A stretch of DNA of 64,000 nucleotides, from positions 744,001 to 808,000 of the forward strand of contig JABFGF010000001.1 of assembly GCA_013112635.1 (NCBI GenBank), in the 5' to 3' direction. Origin of the DNA: Calditrichota bacterium. GTDB taxonomy: Bacteria > Calditrichota > Calditrichia > Calditrichales > J004. Below, piece after piece: positions 8,951 to 16,047 of the stretch. A program made the position numbers and the translations under genes. The notes under the pieces are model-generated. The model ran no database searches. It saw only the letters and a list, made by a program, of their open reading frames with translations, and was not told the origin of the DNA. Positions within the stretch are counted from its first letter, which is position 1; every line of letters starts with the position of its first letter.

Positions 8951-9034
8951 TTATACATAAAAAAAAGGCACTACCCTAATGAAGGAATAATGCCTTAAAT
9001 TTTTCTGATTTATTTTCAATTTTACCGTTTGCAT
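8951..9034 (-). CDS. Putative leader peptide of the pyr operon
   Basis: A 27-codon ORF starts at ATG 9034-9032 and stops (TAA) at 8953-8951, two bases before the pyrC ATG. It reads through the whole terminator hairpin and its run of eight U, which it translates as part of the C-terminal VVPFFYV. In E. coli the pyrBI leader also places a ribosome across its attenuator, and U-rich codons respond to UTP level. What I see is the ORF and its phase with the hairpin; that it is translated is inference. No good Shine-Dalgarno precedes it. Confidence 0.45.
   Translation of the reverse strand: MQTVKLKINQKNLRHYSFIRVVPFFYV
8959..8996 (-). terminator. Intrinsic terminator/attenuator ahead of pyrC
   Basis: On the minus-strand RNA, AAGGCAUUAUUC (8996-8985) pairs over 12 positions, including four G-U pairs, with GGGUAGUGCCUU (8976-8965). 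An eight-base loop closes the stem and eight consecutive U (8966-8959) overlap its 3' end. This is a textbook Rho-independent terminator, but it lies inside the leader of pyrC rather than after a gene, so it most likely acts as an attenuator. It could alternatively just terminate transcription from the lipoprotein gene at 9134-9514; that would leave pyrC with no room for a promoter. Confidence 0.7.
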
Positions 9035-9133
9035 ATCGGGAGTTGAAGTTGCAAAAAAGCACGGTTAAAATCAAATAATAAAAACAGCTAATTATCTTTT
9101 TTTAAACAAAATAATTGTTCAGCCATTTTAGAA

Positions 9134-9514
9134 TTATAAAAATGATTTAAGATTTTTCTTTATAAATTCAATACTCGGGGTGCCTTGCATTTTTCCATCA
9201 ATTGTATAAACTCGACATCCAAAAACATAGTTTCCATCTTTGTGTTCCAAATCGATCCCATTTATTTTAATGGTTGGAGATCCCAAGAACTTTTTTGCTA
9301 TCGCATCTTCCGAGTTACTCACTTCAATCATTTTATATTTTTCTGTTAAGCCAAGTTCAGCCAAAGTCATTTTAAGATTTTCTTCCGTTTCAATATATGA
9401 AGGACATCCTTCGAAATAATATAATTCAACATTCATTGTTTGCTCCTCTTTGTTTTGCTTACTGCAAGAAATGCTTATCAAGAATAATAAAATAAAAATT
9501 ACAGTTTTCATCAT
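9134..9514 (-). CDS. DF-family thioredoxin-like lipoprotein
   Basis: 126 residues. Residues 1-17 form a lipoprotein-type signal with the candidate lipid cysteine C17 (ISISC). The mature part resembles the small thioredoxin-like family annotated as DF-family (seleno)protein: LYYFEGCPSY with C37 in the place where some members carry Sec, FLGSPTI with the cis-proline P80, and FGCRVYTIDGKMQG with C100. Such proteins are often found beside mercury-resistance genes; here it is divergent from merR and shares its operator. A periplasmic metal or thiol redox role is plausible, but the reaction is unknown. A TATAAT overlaps its stop codon and may belong to the pyr leader. Confidence 0.75.
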   Translation of the reverse strand: MMKTVIFILLFLISISCSKQNKEEQTMNVELYYFEGCPSYIETEENLKMTLAELGLTEKYKMIEVSNSEDAIAKKFLGSPTIKINGIDLEHKDGNYVFGCRVYTIDGKMQGTPSIEFIKKNLKSFL

Positions 9515-9534
9515 TAATCCTTAAAAGTTTAATT

Positions 9535-9578
9535 TTGACAAAAATAATTGACTGGACTATACTCCAGTCAAATAAATT
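9535..9578. promoter_or_regulatory. MerR operator with overlapping divergent promoters
   Basis: A 24-base dyad at 9548-9571 has perfect 9-base arms (TTGACTGGA and TCCAGTCAA) around CTATAC. Toward merR there are two readings: TTGACA (9535-9540) with a 17-base spacer to TATACT (9558-9563), or TTGACT (9548-9553) with a 19-base spacer to TAAATT (9573-9578). The long 19-base spacer is the hallmark of promoters that MerR untwists. On the other strand TTGACT (9571-9566) with a 19-base spacer leads to TATTTT, toward the lipoprotein gene. One dyad can therefore control both directions. Confidence 0.75.
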
Positions 9579-9598
9579 AGAATAAAAATGGAAATAAA

Positions 9599-9988
9599 AT
9601 GGATATTAGAGCTATCTCAAATAAAACCGGGTTTTCGATAGACACAATCCGTTATTATGAAAAAATGGGACTGATTGAGAATGTTGATCGTTCTAAAACA
9701 GGATATCGCATTTTTACTAATGAAGATTTCAAACGGTTTCTCTTTATAAAAAAAGCAAAAAATATGGGGTTTACATTAAAGGATATTAAAGAACTATTAA
9801 CTTTAAAAATTGAAGAAGACGAGCCCTGCGAACCGGTCCATAAAATGGCAAAGGAAAAATTACAATTTGTAGAACAAAAACTTGGAGAATTAGAAAAGAT
9901 AAGAATTGTTTTGAAGACACTAATCAGCCAATGTTCACGCCATCAACCAACAGAACCTTGCCCGGTTTTACGAATTCTTGAAAACTAA
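9599..9988 (+). CDS. merR: MerR-family mercury-responsive regulator
   Basis: 129 residues. The N-terminal winged helix-turn-helix is typical (SIDTIRYYEKMGLIE, GYRIFTNED), followed by a dimerisation helix. Three cysteines, C77, C112 and C121, have spacings of 35 and 9 residues. These are identical to the Hg(II)-binding C82, C117 and C126 of Tn21/Tn501 MerR; the second and third sit in SQCSRHQ and EPCPVLRIL. This favours Hg(II) over Zn or Cu sensing. It lies just downstream of a long-spacer operator and 69 bases upstream of the merT-merP fusion. Confidence 0.9.
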   Translation: MDIRAISNKTGFSIDTIRYYEKMGLIENVDRSKTGYRIFTNEDFKRFLFIKKAKNMGFTLKDIKELLTLKIEEDEPCEPVHKMAKEKLQFVEQKLGELEKIRIVLKTLISQCSRHQPTEPCPVLRILEN

Positions 9989-10057
9989 TTTGAAACCCTT
10001 AACCATACTCCAGAAAGTGTAAGTATTCAAAACACATTTTCGCTTGGAGAATAAAAA

Positions 10058-10681
10058 ATGAATACACAGACTGATAATACTAAAAAAGAAAGGCATACAA
10101 TATTAGGAGTCATTTTCACCGCAATTATGGCTTCTGTTTGTTGTGTTGGCCCGCTGATACTTCTATGTTTTGGAATAGGCGGTGCATGGGTGGGGAATCT
10201 TACCGCATTTGAACCATTAAGGCCCTATTTAATAATTGTTACTCTAAGTATTTTGGGCTATGTATTTTATAAAACTTATAGTAGGCCAAATGCTGAAAAT
10301 TGTGAACCAGGAAGTTATTGTGCTAATCCAAAATCAGAAAAAATAAATAAAGTTACATTATGGATCAGTACAATATTTGTATTTGGATTATTATCATCAC
10401 CATATATTGTTGAAGGATTTATTTCAGGTGAAAATACTATTGCAGATGGGCCATATAAATCGGTTAAATTAAAAGAGGTAACTTTAGATGTCCCGGGAAT
10501 GAATTGTGCGTCTTGTCCTTTTACCGTACAAAAAAGTTTAAAAAAATTAGATGGGGTTGTTTCAGCTAAGGCAACTTTGGAAAATAAAAAGGCTGTAGTA
10601 AAATACGACCCTTTAAAAGTAACACCTAAACAAATGATTGAGGCAACAAAAAATGCAGGATATCCTTCGAACCCTGAATAA
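10058..10681 (+). CDS. merT: Fused MerT-MerP mercuric ion transporter
   Basis: 207 residues. An inner-membrane MerT part (residues about 12-120) has three hydrophobic segments. It carries the vicinal pair C28-C29 in SVCCVGPL in the first segment, and C82/C88 in the cytoplasmic loop, spaced six residues as in Tn21 MerT. After a short linker a MerP-like heavy-metal-associated domain (about 137-207) carries GMNCASCP with C150 and C153. In classical operons these are separate proteins that bind Hg(II) outside and pass it to MerA inside. A TTGGAGAATAAAAATG start context gives a good ribosome site. No merA is in the window. Confidence 0.9.
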   Translation: MNTQTDNTKKERHTILGVIFTAIMASVCCVGPLILLCFGIGGAWVGNLTAFEPLRPYLIIVTLSILGYVFYKTYSRPNAENCEPGSYCANPKSEKINKVTLWISTIFVFGLLSSPYIVEGFISGENTIADGPYKSVKLKEVTLDVPGMNCASCPFTVQKSLKKLDGVVSAKATLENKKAVVKYDPLKVTPKQMIEATKNAGYPSNPE

Positions 10682-10699
10682 TTTGAAGTTCTGAAATAA

Positions 10700-12448
10700 T
10701 TATTGTGTTATCTGGTTTTCTTTGAAAATTTTATCAACAAGATCTTTTAAATTTTTTAGTTCAAATGGTTTGGTGAGAAAAGCATCAGCCATTTTGATGT
10801 CTTCTTCCAGGTCATCATCAATTTCATATCCTGTCATAAAAACAAAATAGCCATCGTAGTCTGTTTCTTTAATTCGTTTCAGTAATTCAGTTCCACCCAT
10901 TCCTGGCATATCGATATCTGAAATGATTAATCGATATGGGTTCCTTCCCAGGCGATCCAATGCCTCAGGACCATTTGTTACTCCATCACATGTGTAACCC
11001 GAAAGCGTTAATAAATCAATCAATGAATTTAAAACTTCAATCTCATCATCAATTACCAGAATACGCGGTTTCATATTATTGGTCATTGTCTTCTCTGAAG
11101 AGGCTTTTATATCAAGGATTTTTGAAGATAGATAATCCTGTTGTCTAAGAGCCGTAATACTTTTCAGGTTATCAACCAGCAAAATAATCCGCTTAATCAT
11201 TTTATTGGCTTTTAAAAAGTATTCCGAATCACCCATATCCTTTTCCATTAAGGCCATACTTATCGAGAGAACCTGTAATGGTTGCGAAAATTCATGAGCT
11301 ATGCCGCCTGCCAATTCTTGAACGCTTTGCAAGGTTTTAGCTTCATGCATTTTTTGTTCTTTTTTCCTTTTTTCAAGGTCATCAATACGAATTGATACAA
11401 AAAAGTTGATATTCCCGTTTTTATCATTTACCGGAGAAATAAGCTGCTTTTCCCAATATAATTTTCCATTTTTTGCTTTGTTGCAAATTTGTCCACGCCA
11501 GGTGTTATTGCTATTAATCGTACCCCATAAATGTTTATAAAACTGATTATCATGTTTACCGGATTTTAAAATGTTTGGTGTTTTGCCAATAATATCTTCA
11601 GAAGTATAACCGGTAGATTTTTCAAATTGCTCATTTATGTATAAAATATTGCCCTTACTATTTGTAATCATGATAGGTAATGGGCTGAGATGGATTACAT
11701 GCCTGAAAGTAATCATCTCGTCTTCAACACGTTTTTTCTCACTGATATCAGATAAGGTTACCGTAAGACAAAGTTCATCTTCCCAAATTAGTTCGCTTAC
11801 AACAACTTCTACGATTTGTTTTTTTCCGGACAATGGTTTTAAATCAATTTCAGTTATATTGCCAGCCTTAAGCGAATAAGGAAATTGCTGGCCGATTAGG
11901 CTTCTCTTTATGCCAAATTGTTTATCACAAGCCGGATTAATGAAACGGATTAAATTATTTGAACTAAGTACAATTACTGCTTCTGATTTTGACCTGAATA
12001 CACTGATAAATCTTTTTTCACTCTCATGAAACTTTTTACGTAAATAAAAGGCCTGCTCTTTCAAACGGTAAATTTGTTCTGCTCTTTTTAAGATTGATTC
12101 TAATATGGCTTCATTTACAGAGTCTCTAAACAACCAGAAATCACAAGGATAATCTAAGGCTTTTTGTGTTTGGCCCAATGAACTGTTATCCAGTACACAT
12201 AAAACCGGGGCAGTCGACTTGCCAATTTCTTTTAAAGTTGACTCGAATGCAGGGTCTTCAAAAAGTGATGAATGAATAACATAAATTGGTATTTCAGAAA
12301 ACTTTTCTTCAACAGAAATTATTTTGCCGGGAAGCAGCAGACGAAAAGTAATATTTAAATTCGATATACTTTGGCTGAGATTTCCAAATAATGTAAAATC
12401 TTTTTCCTCTTGAGAGTAGAGACCGATTTTAAAAACACTTTTTAACAT
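10700..12448 (-). CDS. PAS-PAS-DHp-receiver signalling protein without ATPase domain
   Basis: 582 residues. An N-terminal region of unclear fold (1-135), two PAS domains (about 145-245 and 250-365; the second has the clear ITNSKGNILYINEQFEKSTG), then a histidine-kinase DHp helix pair with H385 in GGIAHEFSQPLQ. A complete receiver follows (462-582), with D467/D468, phosphoacceptor D511 and K560. There is no HATPase domain: only about 70 residues separate H385 from the receiver. It cannot autophosphorylate by the usual route and may act as a phosphorelay intermediate. It is convergent with merT, 18 bases apart. Confidence 0.85.
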   Translation of the reverse strand: MLKSVFKIGLYSQEEKDFTLFGNLSQSISNLNITFRLLLPGKIISVEEKFSEIPIYVIHSSLFEDPAFESTLKEIGKSTAPVLCVLDNSSLGQTQKALDYPCDFWLFRDSVNEAILESILKRAEQIYRLKEQAFYLRKKFHESEKRFISVFRSKSEAVIVLSSNNLIRFINPACDKQFGIKRSLIGQQFPYSLKAGNITEIDLKPLSGKKQIVEVVVSELIWEDELCLTVTLSDISEKKRVEDEMITFRHVIHLSPLPIMITNSKGNILYINEQFEKSTGYTSEDIIGKTPNILKSGKHDNQFYKHLWGTINSNNTWRGQICNKAKNGKLYWEKQLISPVNDKNGNINFFVSIRIDDLEKRKKEQKMHEAKTLQSVQELAGGIAHEFSQPLQVLSISMALMEKDMGDSEYFLKANKMIKRIILLVDNLKSITALRQQDYLSSKILDIKASSEKTMTNNMKPRILVIDDEIEVLNSLIDLLTLSGYTCDGVTNGPEALDRLGRNPYRLIISDIDMPGMGGTELLKRIKETDYDGYFVFMTGYEIDDDLEEDIKMADAFLTKPFELKNLKDLVDKIFKENQITQ

Positions 12449-12556
12449 GGAGATTTCTTTATTAAGGAGAAATACTTATATAAGTTGCTTTTTTTATTCT
12501 CGGCATTTTAGCTGATAGTTTATTTTATACAACCGAAATATATAATCTTTTAATAA

Positions 12557-12581
12557 AAAACCCCGCTAAAAGCGGGGTTTT
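12557..12581. terminator. Bidirectional Rho-independent terminator after fbaA
   Basis: AAAACCCCGCT (12557-12567) and AGCGGGGTTTT (12571-12581) form an 11-base-pair perfect stem with a three-base loop. A- and T-runs on the two sides let it work in both directions. It lies 15 bases past the fbaA stop on the minus strand. Confidence 0.93.
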
Positions 12582-12595
12582 AAAAAGCAGTTATT

Positions 12596-13666
12596 TTAGG
12601 AAAGAGTGTTAATATTATTCAAATCTTCAAAAGCCTGCCTGGCACGGGCTACAAAACTATCTTCGGCTTTACGCAACCAAACACGTGGATCATATTTTTT
12701 CTTGTTTGGTTTATCATCACCTTCAGGGTTACCTATCTGGCCTTGTAAATAACCTTTAAACTCTTCATAATACCCACGGATACCATCCCAAAAAGCCCAC
12801 TGAGTATCTGTATCGATATTCATTTTTATAGCACCGTAACCTATTGCTTCCCTAATTTCTTCAACACTTGACCCAGATCCGCCATGGAAAACAAAATCAA
12901 CCGGTTTCTCATCAGTTTTATATTTTTCCTGAATATGCTTTTGAGAATTATCAAGGATTTTTGGTGTTAAAACAACATTGCCTGGTTTATAAACACCATG
13001 AACATTTCCAAAAGCAGCTGCTATTGTAAAACGAGGGCTGACTTTTAATAGTTCTTCATAGGCATAAGCAACTTCTTCAGGCTGGGTATAAAGTTTAGAG
13101 CTGTCAACATCTGTATTATCGACACCGTCTTCTTCGCCACCGGTAACACCAAGTTCAATCTCGAGTGTCATATCAATTTTGCTCATGCGCTCCAGGTATT
13201 TTTTACAAATTGCTATATTTTCTTCGATTGGTTCTTCTGATAGATCAATCATGTGTGAACTGTACAGAGGCTTACCATGTTTTTTATAGAATTCTTCTCC
13301 CGCATCAAGCATTCCATCAATCCATGGAAGCAATTTTTTAGCCGCATGATCCGTATGAAGAATTACACGTGCACCATATTTTTCAGCCATGTGATGGATA
13401 TGCTGAGCACCTGAAACCGCTCCAGCTACAGCAGCTTTTTGATTTTCATTATTTAAACTTTTCCCTGCAAAAAAAACTGCTCCACCATTCGAGAACTGTA
13501 TAATAACAGGTCCATTTGCTGCAACTGCTGTTTCCATAACTGCATTGACTGTATTGGTGCCAATTACATTAATTGCAGGTAGCGCATATTTGTTTTCTTT
13601 TGCATGTTTAAATACTTGTTGAACCTGATCTCCGGTAAGAACTCCGGCTGGAATATTTAAGCCCAT
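12596..13666 (-). CDS. fbaA: Class II fructose-bisphosphate aldolase
   Basis: Zinc-dependent aldolase of glycolysis and gluconeogenesis that interconverts fructose 1,6-bisphosphate with glyceraldehyde 3-phosphate and dihydroxyacetone phosphate. The 356 residues match the E. coli FbaA (class IIA) length. Visible signatures: VILHTDHAAKK with a zinc-ligand histidine, TLEIELGVTGGEEDGVDN, FGNVHGVYKPG and VFHGGSGSS. It appears monocistronic, with a strong terminator after it and 190 bases of AT-rich sequence before it. Confidence 0.97.
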   Translation of the reverse strand: MGLNIPAGVLTGDQVQQVFKHAKENKYALPAINVIGTNTVNAVMETAVAANGPVIIQFSNGGAVFFAGKSLNNENQKAAVAGAVSGAQHIHHMAEKYGARVILHTDHAAKKLLPWIDGMLDAGEEFYKKHGKPLYSSHMIDLSEEPIEENIAICKKYLERMSKIDMTLEIELGVTGGEEDGVDNTDVDSSKLYTQPEEVAYAYEELLKVSPRFTIAAAFGNVHGVYKPGNVVLTPKILDNSQKHIQEKYKTDEKPVDFVFHGGSGSSVEEIREAIGYGAIKMNIDTDTQWAFWDGIRGYYEEFKGYLQGQIGNPEGDDKPNKKKYDPRVWLRKAEDSFVARARQAFEDLNNINTLS

Positions 13667-13856
13667 TTCTAACTCCCATCATTGTATTTTTTTAAAATTT
13701 TTCGTTTTATTATCTGCTTTCAGGTACGAAAATTAACCCATTTTCAAAAACGCTGACAATATACATTTTTTATATCAATATATCATTAGTTTGGAAAAAT
13801 ATTTCAGGAATAAATTAAAAATCGCTAAAAAAGGAAAGACATAAAGTTTAAAAGAA

Positions 13857-14810
13857 TTAAAGTTGTTCGTTAATCCAGGAATCTATTAAATGTCGGGCAA
13901 TTGAATCTTTTCTCGAAATTTTTAAGCCGGGGTTTTTATCACCCCACTCTCCTGCATTTATAAGTTCATCAGCTGAAAACCATTTGGCTTCAGCCAACTC
14001 CTGAGGATCTACATTTATGTTTATTGTCTCGGCTTGCGCCCTGAAACCAAGCATAATTGAAGCTGGAAATGGCCAGGGTTGTGAGCCTTGATAAGTAACC
14101 TGACCGACCCTAATCCCTGCTTCTTCAAATACTTCACGCACAACAGCTTCTTCCAGGCTTTCACCGGGGTCAACAAACCCTGCTAAAGTTGAAAACATTC
14201 CTTCGGGCGATTTTGTATGACGGCCAAGAAGACACTTCTTTTCACCGGATTCTAATCTATATTCAACAAGCATTATTACTGCAGGATCCGTACGCGGAAA
14301 AGTTTCTTTTCCACACTCCATATTGCTGCATAAACGCAAGTGGCCACCGCTTTTGTTAATAGATTTTGAACCGCATTTGGAACAAAACTGATGGGTATTA
14401 TGCCAATGAATTATGCCACGTGCATAAGCCAACCGAGCTGCATCGCGTGCTTTCAGTAGCTGCCCAATTAACCTCAGGTTGATAAATTCCCCTTGATTGA
14501 AATGGGTTTTCAAGATCTCTTCTTTAATTCCCGAAATATCCAAAGCAAAAATTGGCCGGTCATCGTCAAATCCTAAAAAAACACTTTCTGAAACCAATTT
14601 CTCAAATCCAGAATATTGCCCTTTTGATAGATAAATTATCCCCGGATCCGAAGTATCATTTTGTCCTGTAACAAGGTTTTTATTTTGCCAAATAGGAATA
14701 AATAAACATTTGGGGTTTTGAAATTGTTTATCAACCCAATCCTGGTCTTTGCGTAATGTTGCTGCCCGGTCAAAATCAACTCCGGTATAATGTATTCCTG
14801 AATTTTTCAT
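13857..14810 (-). CDS. nudC: NAD(H) diphosphatase, Nudix family
   Basis: Hydrolyses NAD(H) to NMN(H) and AMP and, in E. coli, removes NAD caps from RNA. 317 residues: an N-terminal domain, a zinc ribbon (CSKCGSKS then CSNMECGKE, near 138-164), and a Nudix box (GFVDPGESLEEAV followed by REVFEEAGI, near 212). The NudC-specific SQPWPFPASIMLGF lies just after it. It starts on the last base of the upstream phosphodiesterase stop (TAATG), so the two genes are translationally coupled and form a nucleotide-catabolic pair. Confidence 0.95.
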   Translation of the reverse strand: MKNSGIHYTGVDFDRAATLRKDQDWVDKQFQNPKCLFIPIWQNKNLVTGQNDTSDPGIIYLSKGQYSGFEKLVSESVFLGFDDDRPIFALDISGIKEEILKTHFNQGEFINLRLIGQLLKARDAARLAYARGIIHWHNTHQFCSKCGSKSINKSGGHLRLCSNMECGKETFPRTDPAVIMLVEYRLESGEKKCLLGRHTKSPEGMFSTLAGFVDPGESLEEAVVREVFEEAGIRVGQVTYQGSQPWPFPASIMLGFRAQAETININVDPQELAEAKWFSADELINAGEWGDKNPGLKISRKDSIARHLIDSWINEQL

Positions 14811-15994
14811 TATTTTAAAAGATGCTTTACCCTGTTTAGCTTTCCATCAATTTTGGAGTTGGCTTCAATTTTAAGGGCTTTGCATAAAAGCGGGTAAATA
14901 TCAATATTTTGCAACACTTCTATCTCAGCACCATTTTTAAATGCAGGGCCATGGGCAACAAAAACGCCATGCATATCTTTTATTCTGTTATCAAACCCAT
15001 GAGAACCTTTAGAAGGCCCCCATGATTTGTTTTTTAAATAGTAACCTGGTTTTGCCATTATGCTAAATTTACCAAGATGCTGGTTGCCAAAATAATTTAA
15101 CTCAACCGGGATTTCATTTTGCCAGGAAACGGTGTATCCTTTTTCATTTTTTTTTAAGATTTCAAACATTTGATTAAGCTGGGAACTGTCAGCAAAAAAT
15201 GTAAGGTTTGGATCATTTCCATTTGTGGTATAATCAAACCCGGTCAACATTGAATCAATATCGATACTATTTTCCCTGTATAAATTAGTCATACCATGGT
15301 CTGATGTTAAAACAATATTTGTTTGTTCATATATGCCTGCATTTTTTAAGCGTTTTATTAAATCCCCTAATGTATTATCAAGTGTTTTTACTACATCGTT
15401 AAGTTCTTCAGAATCAGGACCGTATTCATGGCCATAATCATCGGTATCAGGGAAATAAAGCAATAAAAGATGAGGGCGTTTTTCTTCTGGGTAAGTGATC
15501 CATTCCATCAATTGGTCTACCCGTTTTTCATGAGACAAATTATGGTCATAATTTAAAAAATAATCGGGATGTTTTAGATTTGTCTCAGAACCCGGCCAAA
15601 ATACAACCCCGCTTTTAATCCCATGCTTTTTTGCTGTTACCCAAAGCGTTTCACCCTTGTACCATTTATCCTGGTGAATTGAACTATCACGTTCAATCCG
15701 GTACGAGTTCCCCGATTGCATATTTGTAAATCGGTTAAAAATTATACCATGGTTTTTAGGATATAGACCGGTGACAATCGTATAATGGTTGGGGAAAGTT
15801 TTTGATGGAAATGACGGTTTTAACGATTTTGCCCTGACTCCGTTATCAATTAATTTTTGTACATTTGGAGTTAAATCGCGGTTTAAATAATCCCACCGAC
15901 AACCATCCCAGGAAATTAAAATTAAATATTCATTGCTTTGGCCCAGAACTGATTGTGTAGCTATAAATAATAAGAGTATGATTGTCTTTCTCAT
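14810..15994 (-). CDS. Secreted nucleotide pyrophosphatase/phosphodiesterase (alkaline phosphatase superfamily)
   Basis: 394 residues with a signal peptide (1-18, ending VLGQ). The NPP-type signatures are present: LISWDGCRWDYL near residue 26 with a metal aspartate, PSFPSKTFPNHYTIVTG near 60 with the threonine nucleophile, YFPDTDDYGHEYGPDS near 184, and TSDHGMT near 230. Family members cleave phosphodiester or pyrophosphate bonds of nucleotides or phospholipid headgroups in the periplasm. Coupling to nudC suggests extracellular dinucleotide or NAD scavenging, but substrate choice is not readable here. Confidence 0.88.
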   Translation of the reverse strand: MRKTIILLLFIATQSVLGQSNEYLILISWDGCRWDYLNRDLTPNVQKLIDNGVRAKSLKPSFPSKTFPNHYTIVTGLYPKNHGIIFNRFTNMQSGNSYRIERDSSIHQDKWYKGETLWVTAKKHGIKSGVVFWPGSETNLKHPDYFLNYDHNLSHEKRVDQLMEWITYPEEKRPHLLLLYFPDTDDYGHEYGPDSEELNDVVKTLDNTLGDLIKRLKNAGIYEQTNIVLTSDHGMTNLYRENSIDIDSMLTGFDYTTNGNDPNLTFFADSSQLNQMFEILKKNEKGYTVSWQNEIPVELNYFGNQHLGKFSIMAKPGYYLKNKSWGPSKGSHGFDNRIKDMHGVFVAHGPAFKNGAEIEVLQNIDIYPLLCKALKIEANSKIDGKLNRVKHLLK

Positions 15995-16047
15995 TTGATT
16001 TCCAAATCCGCGTTAGTTGTTAATAGTCGTTCATACTTTGTGCTCAA

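Noticed and set aside
9088-9126. A 12-codon ORF just after the DF-lipoprotein gene (MAEQLFCLKKDN) as a second leader peptide
   Set aside because: Its ATG is only six bases after a TATAAT and has no ribosome site; it ends well before the hairpin, so it cannot control it.
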